From Lachnospiraceae bacterium (GTDB lineage: Bacteria > Bacillota > Clostridia > Lachnospirales > Lachnospiraceae): 33,471 nt of DNA. The notes beneath the pieces were generated by a model. It was not told the origin of the DNA. It did no database searches and was given only the letters and a program-made list of their open reading frames with translations. The translations under genes and the position numbers were made by a program. Shown one piece after another: positions 7,379-16,052 of this stretch (position 1 is its first letter; each line of letters starts with the position of its first letter). The DNA lies in the NCBI GenBank assembly GCA_016290595.1, contig JAEEUR010000021.1, positions 1 to 33,471 on the forward strand, written 5' to 3'.

Positions 7379-7813
7379 ATGATCCAGAAGGACAAGGTGG
7401 CCGCCATGACCCACCTGGCCATCGAAGAGAAGAATCAGCAGCATTTAAGCTTTATCACCCGTCATTACTGGTTCAACGACTATATCACGACGGAGATGTG
7501 GAAGGCTTTCTTTGCGATAACGATCACCTTCCTGCTGGTCTTCTTCTTCGGTCTGGTAGCCTACGGCGACAGCTGGACCGTGACCTATCATATCGATGAT
7601 CTGATCCGGCTGGCCTACCGGGCGCTGATCGTCTACGCCTGCGTTCTGCTCATCGGCATCCTGCTCTGTGCCCTGTCGCACGTCTGGCTGTACAAGCAGG
7701 CCTATCAGAAGCAGGAGAGGATCCGCGGGGAACTGCGCAGGCTGTCCCGCATCTACGCGCTGGAGGAGGCCATTCAGCATCTGCAGAAAAAAGAAGGCGG
7801 AAGCGAAAAATAG
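7379..7813 (+). CDS. Membrane protein with two helices upstream of cdaA, unknown function
   Basis: The protein has 144 residues: a soluble N-terminal part rich in polar residues (1-43), two transmembrane helices at about 44-65 and 80-104 joined by a short polar loop, and a basic C-terminal coiled segment (KQERIRGELRRLSRIY) in the cytoplasm. I chose the ATG at 7379 because it follows AAGGAG by seven bases. An earlier in-frame ATG at 7328 lies upstream of the -10 element. Two bases separate its stop from the next gene, which in turn overlaps cdaA, so the three are probably one transcript. I do not recognise the family. Confidence 0.78.
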   Translation: MIQKDKVAAMTHLAIEEKNQQHLSFITRHYWFNDYITTEMWKAFFAITITFLLVFFFGLVAYGDSWTVTYHIDDLIRLAYRALIVYACVLLIGILLCALSHVWLYKQAYQKQERIRGELRRLSRIYALEEAIQHLQKKEGGSEK

Positions 7814-7815
7814 GT

Positions 7816-8925
7816 ATGGAAACGATCAGGAATGCGTTAATTACGATAAGACAATGGATCAAGCGGGTCTATGCCGCCTACGGGGTCTATCTGAATATCC
7901 TGGCCAAATGGGCCGTGGCTTATACCGCGCTGACATATATCAATGAGTATTTCCCGGGGCGGAGCTTTCTGCTGCGGCCGATCGTGGTGATCGCCATCTC
8001 GCTGCTGTGCAGCATCCTTCCCTGGAATTACATCGCGCTGTTCAGCGCCGTCTGGCTGCTGCTGCAGCTGTCCGCCCTGTCGCTGGAAGCGACGGTCTTC
8101 ATGTTCATCATCCTGCTGGTGCTGGCGCTTCTGCGCTATCTGACGCTTCCGGGCGTCAGCGTGGCGCTGGTCCTGCTCCCGGTCTTTTTTATCTGGAAGA
8201 TCCCCTTCGTGATCCCGGTCCTGGTGGGCCTCATCGGCTCCTCAAGCGGATTTATCACGGTCGGCAGCGGCGTGGCCGTTTACTATCTGCTGGAGATGCT
8301 GGCCGGCAACATGGCGTATTTTACGGATCCGGACGCCGCCACGCTGGTGCAGCGCCTGCTGTTCCTGGTGGAGAAGACCATTCAGCACGACACCATGCTG
8401 GCCGTGATGATCGCCTTCTGCCTGACGACGCTGGTGGTCTATCTGATCGGCAAGCTGTCCGTGCCCTACGCGCCGCAGATCGCGGTCCTGGTCGGTACGA
8501 TCTTCAATCCCATCCTCCTCAAGCCGCTGCTGCAGCACTTTTCCGCGGGCGCGGGGCCGGAGAATGCGCTCTGGGGCAGCATAGCCGCTTTCTTTATCGG
8601 GCTTCTGTTCTCCGTCTTTTCCCGCTTCCTGGATTACAGCGGGACCGAACGGGTCCAGTTTGAGGATGACGAATACTATTACTACGTTAAGGCCGTGCCG
8701 AAGCTGCTGCAGCCGGACGAGCAGGCGGCGGAGAAACGCCGCGCCGAACGGAAGGATGCGGCGGGCACCGCCGTAAGCCGCCGGAGAGCGGAGGCGGAGC
8801 CGGAAGCGCCGGAACGCCGCAGCCGCGGCAATGCGGAACGGCGCAGCCGCAGCCTGTCGGAGATCGCCGCAGCCGCCGAGGCCGCCGCTCCGGAAGAACG
8901 GAAGGAGGACACGAACGATGCGTGA
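7816..8925 (+). CDS. Polytopic membrane protein overlapping cdaA, unknown function
   Basis: This is a 369-residue protein whose first 275 residues form about eight hydrophobic segments, including ALLRYLTLPGVSVALVLLP and a Gly/Ser-rich GLIGSSSGFITVGSG turn. A cytoplasmic tail of about 90 residues follows, rich in Arg, Ala and Glu, with an acidic and aromatic patch (FEDDEYYYYVK) near residue 280. The fold suggests a transporter or stage-specific membrane factor, but no signature residue identifies it. Its stop lies 8 bp inside cdaA (ATGCGTGA), so translation of the two is likely coupled. That coupling makes it a candidate partner or effector of the c-di-AMP synthase. The ribosome site is weak, suggesting re-initiation from the upstream gene. 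Confidence 0.8.
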   Translation: METIRNALITIRQWIKRVYAAYGVYLNILAKWAVAYTALTYINEYFPGRSFLLRPIVVIAISLLCSILPWNYIALFSAVWLLLQLSALSLEATVFMFIILLVLALLRYLTLPGVSVALVLLPVFFIWKIPFVIPVLVGLIGSSSGFITVGSGVAVYYLLEMLAGNMAYFTDPDAATLVQRLLFLVEKTIQHDTMLAVMIAFCLTTLVVYLIGKLSVPYAPQIAVLVGTIFNPILLKPLLQHFSAGAGPENALWGSIAAFFIGLLFSVFSRFLDYSGTERVQFEDDEYYYYVKAVPKLLQPDEQAAEKRRAERKDAAGTAVSRRRAEAEPEAPERRSRGNAERRSRSLSEIAAAAEAAAPEERKEDTNDA

Positions 8926-9826
8926 GTTCCTGCGCCAGATCCTTCATTATATCCAGTCCGTCAAGATCGCGCCGAAGAACGTCGTGGAGATGCTGATCCT
9001 GGCGGTGCTAATCTATCTTCTTTTTGCCTGGGTCAAGCGGTCCCGCGCCTGGGCGCTGCTGCGCGGCCTGGCCGTGCTGTTCGCCTTCGTGGTGCTGGCC
9101 AACCTGCTGGAACTGAACGTTATTTCCTATATCGCCAACAGGACGCTGAGCATTCTGGTGATCGCGCTTCTGGTCCTGTTCCAGCCGGAGCTCCGCGCGG
9201 CGCTGGAGCAGATCGGCCAGGGACGCTTCGTCCGGGGCTTCTTCCGGGTCGGACGCAGCCAGAGCGCCGCCTGGTATCCGGCGGAAGTGGTGGAAGCGGT
9301 GATCGACGCGACCTACGTCATGGCGCAGAACCGGACCGGCGCGCTGATCGTGCTGGAGCGGGAGATCAGCCTGACGGAATATATCAAGACGGGGATCCGT
9401 CTGGACGCGGTGGTGTCCAGCGCCCTGCTCATCAATATTTTCGAACACAATACGCCGCTGCATGACGGGGCCGTGATCATGCAGGGCGAAAAGGTGACGG
9501 CGGCCACCTGCTATCTGCCGCTGTCCCAGAACATGGCCATCGGCAAGGAGCTGGGGACCAGACACCGCGCGGCCATCGGCCTGAGCGAGGAAACGGACAG
9601 CTGGATCATCGTCGTGTCGGAAGAGACCGGGCAGGTCTCCCTGGCCAAGCGGGGCGAGCTGGCTCAGAATCTGCGGCCGGACGAGCTGCGGAACGAGCTG
9701 ATGATGATCGAAACGGAATTCCAGCGCTCGGATCTGCGCAAAGCAGCCGAAAAGGGCGCGAGCCGCCGGAAAAAGGCGGATAAGAAACAGAAAGCGGCGA
9801 AGGGGGGAAAGCAGGATGCTGAATAG
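8918..9826 (+). CDS. cdaA: Diadenylate cyclase CdaA (c-di-AMP synthase)
   Basis: CdaA condenses two ATP into c-di-AMP, which controls potassium and osmolyte transport and cell-wall homeostasis. The 302-residue membrane enzyme has three N-terminal helices (about 23-38, 48-66, 75-90). The DAC domain follows, with both hallmarks: DGA at residues 183-185 and RHRAA at 215-219. The C-terminal tail is very basic (KKADKKQKAAK). The start at 8918 follows AAGGAGG by nine bases; the frame stays open upstream only as a shadow of the preceding gene. Its 3' end overlaps ybbR by 11 bp. The usual third gene, glmM, does not follow here; dtd does. Confidence 0.96.
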   Translation: MREFLRQILHYIQSVKIAPKNVVEMLILAVLIYLLFAWVKRSRAWALLRGLAVLFAFVVLANLLELNVISYIANRTLSILVIALLVLFQPELRAALEQIGQGRFVRGFFRVGRSQSAAWYPAEVVEAVIDATYVMAQNRTGALIVLEREISLTEYIKTGIRLDAVVSSALLINIFEHNTPLHDGAVIMQGEKVTAATCYLPLSQNMAIGKELGTRHRAAIGLSEETDSWIIVVSEETGQVSLAKRGELAQNLRPDELRNELMMIETEFQRSDLRKAAEKGASRRKKADKKQKAAKGGKQDAE

Positions 9827-11213
9827 GATCTTTCAGAACTGGCCGCTGAAGCTGCTGGCCGTCGCCGCCGCCGTCCTGGTGTGGTTTGTCATCATGATGC
9901 TGGCGGACCCGACGGACACCCAGACGTATTACAACATACCCGTGAAGCTCCTGAACGAGGAGCTGCTGACGCAGGCCAATAAGAGCTATACGGTGGAGGG
10001 CGGCGCCACGCCTACGGTCAGCATCCGGGTCAGTGCCGCCGGCTCCGTGCACCGGGAGCTGACCGCCGCGGATTTCACCGCGACGGCGGACGTTTCGAAG
10101 ATGTTCGACGTTACGGGCCGCGTCCCGATCGAGGTGGTCTGCAGCAATACCTCGCTGAGCCGGCAGATCAGCTCCATCACGCCGCAGACGGAAACGCTGA
10201 AGATCAATTTCGAGGATATCGTCACCCAGGAATTCACCATAGACCTCCGGACCCGGAACGATCTGCCGGACGGCTACTTTATCAGCCGGCAGTGGACCAA
10301 TCCTTCGACGGTCACCGTCGCGGCCCCCGCTTCCGTCATGGAGCGCATCAGCTCGGTCGTCGCCGAGGTGGACGTGACGGGACTGACGGAAAGCACGACG
10401 CTGGAAAACAGCCCGCTGCGCTTCCTGTCCGGCACCGGCCAGGCGCTGGCGCTGGATACGGCCCGGGATACGACGGTGAGCACGGACGCCGTGACCGTCG
10501 GCCTGGATATCTTTACGATGAAGACCATTCCGGTGGTCATCAGCCAGGCGGCGCTGGATAAGGTGAAGAACGAGGTCTCGGACGGCTACCGCTACATCAA
10601 AGCTACGCAGACCGTCAGCAGCGTGCAGGTAAAGGGCCTGCCGAGCCGTCTGGCGGACATCTCCATGATCTCCATTCCGGAGAGCGCGCTCAACCTGCGC
10701 GGCGCAAAGGAGAGCCGGAGCTTCAACCTGGCCCTGAGCGATTATCTGCCGGCCGGCATCGAGCTGATGGACGGCCAGGAGTCCCGGATCACGATCACCC
10801 TGGAGGTGGTGGAGCTTGACGTCCGCGAGTTTACGATCGACACCCTGCGGGTCAGCGGCATGGATGAGGATTACCGCTATCAGTTCAGCCGGACCGTGAC
10901 GGTCTACATCCGCGCTCTGGAAGCGGATTTTTCGGGCTTTAACCTTTCCGCTGTCAGCGCTTCGCTGGATCTGGGCGAATATGCCACGATGGAAGGCACG
11001 CACCGCCTGGAGGTGACGGTCAGCTGCTCCGACAGCGTCTTTACGCCGCTGCCGGGCAAGACCTTTGCCGTCATCACCGTGACCAAGTACATCCCGCCGA
11101 CGGAGCCGCCGACGGAACCGACCACGGAGCCGGAAACGGATGAAAACGGCGATCCGGTCATTCCGCCGGAGGAGACCCTCCCGCCGGAGGATGAAGACAG
11201 CATAGGGGCTTAA
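9816..11213 (+). CDS. ybbR: YbbR-domain protein (CdaR), regulator of CdaA
   Basis: CdaR is the membrane-anchored extracytoplasmic partner that modulates CdaA. The 465-residue protein has one N-terminal helix (about residues 10-29, [18 protein letters not shown]). Several YbbR repeats of about 80-90 residues follow, rich in beta strand; recognisable repeat starts include YNIPVKL near 44 and the [16 protein letters not shown] segment near 140. The tail (about 428-465) is made of Pro-Thr-Glu runs and is probably extended in the wall. The start overlaps the cdaA 3' end with a GGGGGGAAAG site upstream, so the two are coupled. Confidence 0.93.
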   Translation: MLNRIFQNWPLKLLAVAAAVLVWFVIMMLADPTDTQTYYNIPVKLLNEELLTQANKSYTVEGGATPTVSIRVSAAGSVHRELTAADFTATADVSKMFDVTGRVPIEVVCSNTSLSRQISSITPQTETLKINFEDIVTQEFTIDLRTRNDLPDGYFISRQWTNPSTVTVAAPASVMERISSVVAEVDVTGLTESTTLENSPLRFLSGTGQALALDTARDTTVSTDAVTVGLDIFTMKTIPVVISQAALDKVKNEVSDGYRYIKATQTVSSVQVKGLPSRLADISMISIPESALNLRGAKESRSFNLALSDYLPAGIELMDGQESRITITLEVVELDVREFTIDTLRVSGMDEDYRYQFSRTVTVYIRALEADFSGFNLSAVSASLDLGEYATMEGTHRLEVTVSCSDSVFTPLPGKTFAVITVTKYIPPTEPPTEPTTEPETDENGDPVIPPEETLPPEDEDSIGA

Positions 11214-11221
11214 AGAAGCGT

Positions 11222-11665
11222 ATGAAGATCGTTGTACAGAGAGTAAAAGAAGCCTCCGTGACCGTGGACGGCAGGACCGTCGGGCAGATCGGGAAAGGCT
11301 TCCTGGTCCTTTTGGGCGTCTGCAAAGAGGACACCGAAGCGCAGGCGGACCGCCTGAGCAAAAAGCTGCTGGGCCTCAGGATCTTCCCGGATGCCGAAGG
11401 AAAGACCAACCTGTCCCTGGCGGACGTCGGCGGAAGCCTGCTGATCGTTTCGCAGTTTACCTTATATGCGGACTGCCGCAAGGGCTACCGCCCCAGCTTC
11501 GTGGAAGCGGCGGGCGGCGAGCAGGCCGAGCGCTTGTACGAATATTTTCTGGCCCGCTGCCGGGAGGTCTGCCCGGTGGTCGAGAAAGGCGTTTTCGGGG
11601 CTCACATGGACGTGAGCCTGCTTAACGACGGCCCCTTTACCATCGTCTGGGAGGAAAAGGCATGA
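11222..11665 (+). CDS. dtd: D-aminoacyl-tRNA deacylase
   Basis: Dtd hydrolyses D-amino acids wrongly charged on tRNA (and Gly on tRNA-Ala), recycling the tRNA. The 147-residue length is typical. It has the signature [17 protein letters not shown] around residue 80 and the C-terminal NDGPFTI segment, which corresponds to the cross-subunit Gly-Pro motif (usually NxGPVT). It begins [17 protein letters not shown]. Its stop overlaps the ruvA start (ATGA), giving a dtd-ruvA-ruvB run, and it follows ybbR by eight bases. The late genes encode three D-amino-acid-linked enzymes at 29,900-33,200, but that distance makes a functional link speculative. Confidence 0.96.
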   Translation: MKIVVQRVKEASVTVDGRTVGQIGKGFLVLLGVCKEDTEAQADRLSKKLLGLRIFPDAEGKTNLSLADVGGSLLIVSQFTLYADCRKGYRPSFVEAAGGEQAERLYEYFLARCREVCPVVEKGVFGAHMDVSLLNDGPFTIVWEEKA

Positions 11666-12270
11666 TCTATTACGTCAAGGGGATCCTGACGGAATATACG
11701 GAGGAAGGCGTGGTGATCGAAGCCGGCGGCGTCGGCTATCAGATCACGGTGCCGGCCTCGCTTCTGGCCGAGCTGCCCCAGCCCGGCGAGGAAGTGAAGC
11801 TTTACACCTATTATCAGGTGGCCGAGGACGCCCGCCGGCTCTTCGGCTTTGCCAGCCGGGACGAACGGAGCCTGTTCATGCAGATCATCAAGGTGAGCGG
11901 GATCGGCCCGAAGCTGGCGGTCTCGGTGCTCGGCACCCTGACACCGGACGCCCTGCGGCTGGCGGTCGTCTCCGGCGACGTGAAAGCCATCGCGCAGGCG
12001 CCGGGCATGGGCAAAAAGACGGCGGAGAAGCTGATCCTGGAATTAAAGGACAAGATCGATCTGGCGGCTGTGCTGCAGAAGCCCGCCGCGGGACCTTCGT
12101 CGGCGCCGACCGTGATCAGCGACGCCTTTACCGAGGCGGTCGCGGCGCTGCAGGCATTAGGCTACAGCTCGTCGGAAGCCTTAAAGACGGTGCGGAGCAT
12201 CGAGGCGGCAGACGACTGGACCGTGGATCAGATCCTGCAGGAGGCTTTCCGGAAGCTGGCGTCGTTCTAG
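11662..12270 (+). CDS. ruvA: Holliday junction helicase subunit RuvA
   Basis: RuvA tetramers bind the four-way junction and load RuvB rings for branch migration. The 202-residue protein has the N-terminal OB fold ([20 protein letters not shown]). Tandem helix-hairpin-helix motifs follow ([13 protein letters not shown] near residue 80 and [19 protein letters not shown] near 115), then an acid- and proline-rich linker and the C-terminal RuvB-binding domain ([16 protein letters not shown]). The 4-bp overlap with dtd indicates coupling. RuvC is not present in this window. Confidence 0.96.
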   Translation: MIYYVKGILTEYTEEGVVIEAGGVGYQITVPASLLAELPQPGEEVKLYTYYQVAEDARRLFGFASRDERSLFMQIIKVSGIGPKLAVSVLGTLTPDALRLAVVSGDVKAIAQAPGMGKKTAEKLILELKDKIDLAAVLQKPAAGPSSAPTVISDAFTEAVAALQALGYSSSEALKTVRSIEAADDWTVDQILQEAFRKLASF

Positions 12271-12301
12271 GCGGGGCCGTTTCCTTTGAAGAGGATAGAG
12301 A

Positions 12302-13324
12302 ATGGAAAGAAGAACCATTACAACCGAAAAACTGCCGGAGGAAACGCAGCTGGAGCTCTCGCTCCGGCCGAAATACCTGTCGGAATACATCGGCCAGGAG
12401 GACTTAAAGAACACGCTCAAGGTCTATATCGAGGCTGCAAGGAGCCGCAAGGAGCCGCTGGACCACGTGCTGCTCTACGGCCCGCCCGGCCTGGGCAAGA
12501 CCACCCTGGCGGGGATCATCGCCAACGAAATGGGCGCGAACTTCAAGGTGACCTCCGGACCGGCCATCGAAAAGCCCGGCGAACTGGTCGCGGTGCTGTC
12601 CGGCATGAAGCCCGGCGACGTGCTCTTCATCGATGAGATCCACCGTCTGAACCGCCAGGTGGAGGAGGTGCTCTACCCCGCCATGGAGGATTTCGTGGTG
12701 GATATCGTGCTGGGCAAGGAGAGCGGCGCGCGTTCCATGCGCTACAAGCTGCCGCCCTTCACGCTGGTGGGCGCGACGACCCGGGCCGGCATGCTGACGG
12801 CCCCCTTAAGGGACCGCTTCGGCGTGGTGCACCGGCTGGAATTCTACAAACCGGAAGAGCTGAAGACCATCGTGGAACGTTCGGCGAAGGTGCTGGGCGT
12901 GGAGATCGATTCGGCCGGCGCCATGGAGATCGCCTCCCGCTCGCGCGGAACGCCCCGCCTGGCCAACCGTTTCCTGAAGCGGATCCGGGACTTCGCACAG
13001 GTGCGCTACGACGGCGTCATCACGCGCGAGATCGCGGACGAGACTTTAAAGATCCTGAACGTGGACGCCTTCGGTCTGGACCGCACCGACCGGAAGCTCC
13101 TGAGGCTTCTTATAGAAAATTACGGAGGCGGCCCGGTGGGCCTGGAGACTTTGTCCGCCGCGCTGGGCGAGGACGCCGGCACCATGGAGGACGTCTGCGA
13201 GCCGTACCTGATGCAGAACGGCTTCTTAAAGCGGACGCCGCGCGGCCGCATGGCGACCGAAAAAGCCTACGCGCACCTGGGCTACGCCATCCCCCCGATG
13301 CAGGAGACGCTGCCGTTCTTATAA
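12302..13324 (+). CDS. ruvB: Holliday junction ATP-dependent helicase RuvB
   Basis: RuvB is the AAA+ motor of branch migration. The 340-residue protein has Walker A GPPGLGKT at residues 60-67, Walker B DEIH at 111-114, sensor 1 in [10 protein letters not shown], the arginine-finger region APLRDRFG, and a C-terminal winged-helix DNA-binding domain with DRTDRKLL and [11 protein letters not shown]. The ATG at 12302 is preceded by a modest AGAGGA site 32 bases after ruvA. I see no convincing terminator downstream, so some transcripts may continue toward glnS. Confidence 0.97.
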   Translation: MERRTITTEKLPEETQLELSLRPKYLSEYIGQEDLKNTLKVYIEAARSRKEPLDHVLLYGPPGLGKTTLAGIIANEMGANFKVTSGPAIEKPGELVAVLSGMKPGDVLFIDEIHRLNRQVEEVLYPAMEDFVVDIVLGKESGARSMRYKLPPFTLVGATTRAGMLTAPLRDRFGVVHRLEFYKPEELKTIVERSAKVLGVEIDSAGAMEIASRSRGTPRLANRFLKRIRDFAQVRYDGVITREIADETLKILNVDAFGLDRTDRKLLRLLIENYGGGPVGLETLSAALGEDAGTMEDVCEPYLMQNGFLKRTPRGRMATEKAYAHLGYAIPPMQETLPFL

Positions 13325-13397
13325 GAAAAACGGCCCGGACCTGTCGGATCATCAGATTTTTTCCAAGACTAAACCAATCAGAACAAGGAGCAGCACT

Positions 13398-15167
13398 ATG
13401 GCAGAAGAGAAAGCGCTGCGGGAAACCATTTCCCCTGAAACAGCAGAAACCAGTGACGAGTCCCGGGATTTCGGCGGCCGCAATTTCATCTACGCGTTTA
13501 TCGCGGAAGACATTGCGAAGGGCGGCCAGTATGAAGGCATGACCGTTCATACCCGTTTTCCGCCGGAACCGAACGGCTATCTGCACATCGGCCACTGCAA
13601 GGCGCTGTGCATCGACTTCGGCATGGCGGAGCAGTTTAACGGCCTCTGCAATCTGCGTATGGACGACACCAATCCGGCCAAGGAAGATACCGAATACGTG
13701 GAAGCGATCATGCAGGATATCCACTGGCTCGGCTTCGACTGGGGCGACCGTTTCTACTACGGCTCCGACTATTTTGAAAAAGACTACGAGTATGCCGTCG
13801 AGCTGATCAAGAAGGGCCTGGCCTACGTCTGCGAGCTCACGCCCGAAGAATTTAAGGCGAACCGGGGCGATATCGGCATCCCTGCCACCTCTCCCTACCG
13901 CGACAGGCCTATCGAGGAGAACCTCGCGCTCTTTGAAAAGATGAGGAACGGCGAGGTGCCGGAAGGAAAAATGACGCTCCGCGCCAAGATCGATCTGGCC
14001 AGCGGCAATTTCAACATGCGCGACCCGGTCATCTACCGGATCCGCTATATCAACCATCACCGGCAGGGAACGAAGTGGTGCATCTATCCGATGTACGACT
14101 TCGCGCACCCGATCCAGGACGCCCTGGAGGGCATCACGCACTCCCTCTGCTCGCTGGAATACGAAGACCACCGTCCGCTCTACGACTGGGTGGTGAACAA
14201 CGTATCGATCCCGTACCACAAGCCGCGCCAGATCGAATTTGCGCGCCTGGGCATCGATCATACCGTGATGAGCAAACGTAAGCTCCGCAAGCTCGTCGAG
14301 GAAGGGTACGTGAGCGGCTGGGACGATCCCCGCATGCCCACGCTCTGCGGCTTAAGGCGCCGCGGCTATACAGCCAAGTCCATCCGCAATTTCTGCGATC
14401 AGATCGGCGTGGCGAAGAATACGAACGTCATCGAATTTGCCGAACTGGAGCGGTGTCTCAGGGACGATCTGAACGGGACGGCCGAACGCACCATGGCGGT
14501 GCTGCGCCCCATCAAGCTGACCGTCACGAACTATCCGGAAGGCAAGAGCGAAACCTTCGAGGTCGAGAACAATCCGATGGCGCCCGAGCAGGGGACGCAC
14601 ACCATCAGCTTCAGCCGCAACCTCTGGATGGACGCCGAGGACTTTCTGGAGACCCCGATTCCGAAGTACAAACGCATGTATCCCGGCAACGAGGTGCGCT
14701 TAAAAGGCGCGTATCTGGTGAAATGCACCGGCTGCCGCAGGAATGAGGACGGCACGGTCGCGGAGGTGTTCTGCACCTACGATCCCTTATCCCGCGGCGG
14801 AGACCCGGCCGACGGCCGGAAGGTGAAGGGCGCCACGCTCCACTGGGTCGACGCGGAGACGGCCGTCGACGCGGAGGTCCGCCTTTACGACAACCTCTTC
14901 AGCGATGCGAATCCGGACGGCCCGGACAAGAATTTCCTGGACGCCCTGAATCCGGACAGCCTCGTGATCCTGAAGAACTGCAAGATCGAACGGGATCTGG
15001 CCAAGATCGCGGAAGAGTATGACAAGACGGAAGACCGCTGCAGCGTCAATTCCCCGACCTTCCAGTTCATGCGCGTCGGGTATTTCTGTCTGGACAACAA
15101 GGACTCGACGGCGGAGCACCCGGTCTTCAACCGCAGCGTCAGCCTGAAGGACGGATTCAAGAAATAA
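13398..15167 (+). CDS. glnS: Glutaminyl-tRNA synthetase
   Basis: The enzyme charges tRNA-Gln directly with glutamine. The 589-residue class I synthetase has the HIGH motif (PEPNGYLHIGHCKA, HIGH at 63-66), and near residue 290 the KMSKS-type loop reads VMSKRKL. LRMDDTNPAKEDTEYV is the Glu/Gln-subfamily segment. The C-terminal half holds the two anticodon-binding beta barrels. The first 25 residues are a short, less conserved lead. An AAGGAG site precedes the ATG. Many Firmicutes lack GlnRS and make Gln-tRNA with GatCAB, so this gene is a patchily distributed, probably horizontally spread member in this group. Confidence 0.95.
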   Translation: MAEEKALRETISPETAETSDESRDFGGRNFIYAFIAEDIAKGGQYEGMTVHTRFPPEPNGYLHIGHCKALCIDFGMAEQFNGLCNLRMDDTNPAKEDTEYVEAIMQDIHWLGFDWGDRFYYGSDYFEKDYEYAVELIKKGLAYVCELTPEEFKANRGDIGIPATSPYRDRPIEENLALFEKMRNGEVPEGKMTLRAKIDLASGNFNMRDPVIYRIRYINHHRQGTKWCIYPMYDFAHPIQDALEGITHSLCSLEYEDHRPLYDWVVNNVSIPYHKPRQIEFARLGIDHTVMSKRKLRKLVEEGYVSGWDDPRMPTLCGLRRRGYTAKSIRNFCDQIGVAKNTNVIEFAELERCLRDDLNGTAERTMAVLRPIKLTVTNYPEGKSETFEVENNPMAPEQGTHTISFSRNLWMDAEDFLETPIPKYKRMYPGNEVRLKGAYLVKCTGCRRNEDGTVAEVFCTYDPLSRGGDPADGRKVKGATLHWVDAETAVDAEVRLYDNLFSDANPDGPDKNFLDALNPDSLVILKNCKIERDLAKIAEEYDKTEDRCSVNSPTFQFMRVGYFCLDNKDSTAEHPVFNRSVSLKDGFKK

Positions 15168-15185
15168 AAGGATATAAGAAGAAAG

Positions 15186-15212
15186 CGGCACCGCCCGGAG
15201 CGGTGCCGTTTT
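15186..15212 (+). terminator. Terminator of glnS
   Basis: Nine-bp perfect stem CGGCACCGC/GCGGTGCCG with a 5-nt loop, then TTTT. Confidence 0.9.
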
Positions 15213-15219
15213 CTGATGC

Positions 15220-15247
15220 AAAAAGGACCGGGTGTTAAATCCGGTCC
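15220..15247 (-). terminator. Terminator of the coiled-coil protein gene (minus strand)
   Basis: On the minus strand GGACCGG pairs with CCGGTCC across a 9-nt loop, followed by five T residues. It faces the glnS terminator, giving two separate terminators between the convergent genes. Confidence 0.8.
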
Positions 15248-15265
15248 CTCCTTTGCCCGTGCGGA

Positions 15266-15820
15266 TCAGCCTTCGACGTCTTCCTTGATCTGTTCGATGT
15301 CTTCCTTGACTTCTTCGATCACGTCTTCGACGACTTCCTTCAGCTCTTCGGCCTTCTCGCAGCAGCACTCTCTGATCTCTTCGGCCTTCTCGGCAGCCTT
15401 CTTGCAGCAGCATTCGGCGGCTTTTTCGGCGTCTTCGCAGGCTTCCTTCGCCTCTTCCGCACCGGCGGCGCGGCGCTCGGCGGCAGCCTTCTTCGCTTCT
15501 TCAACGGCGGCCTTCACTTCCTCGACGGCCTTCTTCAGACCGACCAGGATCTCTTCGGAAACGACCTTCGCGTCTTCCTTGAAGGTGCCGAAAGCCTTCG
15601 TGGCTTCCTCTTTGAAGCGTTCCTTGATCTCCTCGGCGCTCATTTCCTCGCCGTCGATCTTGATCCTCCAGGCGCCTTCTTCGGGCTCGGCTTCGGGAAT
15701 GCCTTCCGTGTCCACGGCGGGCTCGGCGGCGTTCTCATTGTTCTTCTTCGCCAGATAAACCAATCCGCCGGCCAGGGCAGCGCCGGTCAGAAGCTTTAAC
15801 AGAGTATGCTTTTTTGCCAT
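15266..15820 (-). CDS. Membrane-anchored, charged coiled-coil protein with Cys triplets, unknown function
   Basis: The 184-residue protein starts with a positively charged tip and one helix (about residues 6-24, LLKLLTGAALAGGLVYLA). An acidic linker (27-50), a short segment with IKIDGEEMSAEEI, and a long helix rich in Glu, Lys and Ala (about 62-184) follow. The long helix contains two Cys-Cys-Cys triplets (137-139 and 152-154, 15 residues apart) and Cys128. The pattern resembles YtxH-like membrane-tethered helical proteins, but the triplets are unusual. The start follows AGGAGG by seven bases. A promoter and terminator bracket it, so it is a single-gene unit convergent with glnS. Confidence 0.85.
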   Translation of the reverse strand: MAKKHTLLKLLTGAALAGGLVYLAKKNNENAAEPAVDTEGIPEAEPEEGAWRIKIDGEEMSAEEIKERFKEEATKAFGTFKEDAKVVSEEILVGLKKAVEEVKAAVEEAKKAAAERRAAGAEEAKEACEDAEKAAECCCKKAAEKAEEIRECCCEKAEELKEVVEDVIEEVKEDIEQIKEDVEG

Positions 15821-15883
15821 GATGTTTCCTCCTGAATGTATTTTTTCCCCGCAGCAGGCGGGGATCTCATTCTCCCGGAAAAT

Positions 15884-15912
15884 ATTGTACGGCATTTTGC
15901 CCGAAAAGTAAA
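15884..15912 (-). promoter_or_regulatory. Promoter of the coiled-coil protein gene
   Basis: Minus-strand TTTACT (15907-15912), 17-bp spacer and TACAAT (15884-15889), about 65 bp upstream of the start codon. Confidence 0.6.
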
Positions 15913-15968
15913 GGACGCGGAGGAAAGTCCACAAAACTTTCACAAAGCGCCGCCCTGTGTATCTGCGG

Positions 15969-15984
15969 CGCCTCGCTGCCTCGA
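15969..15984. repeat. Left copy of a 16-bp inverted repeat flanking nhaC
   Basis: CGCCTCGCTGCCTCGA here is the exact reverse complement of 17706-17721. The two copies bracket the antiporter gene. Confidence 0.7.
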
Positions 15985-16052
15985 CACGGAAACTCTCTCT
16001 TGTATTTCGGTGAGCATCATGATAAACTTTCAGTAAAAAGGAGGAAAAACCC

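Noticed and set aside
9606-11003. A 465-codon minus-strand frame over cdaA and ybbR
   Set aside because: Antisense shadow; His/Asp/Arg-rich composition with no conserved motif.
16002-16040. A promoter for nhaC (TTGTAT and TAAACT, 17 bp apart)
   Set aside because: Both boxes are poor matches; the chance of such a pair in this region is high.
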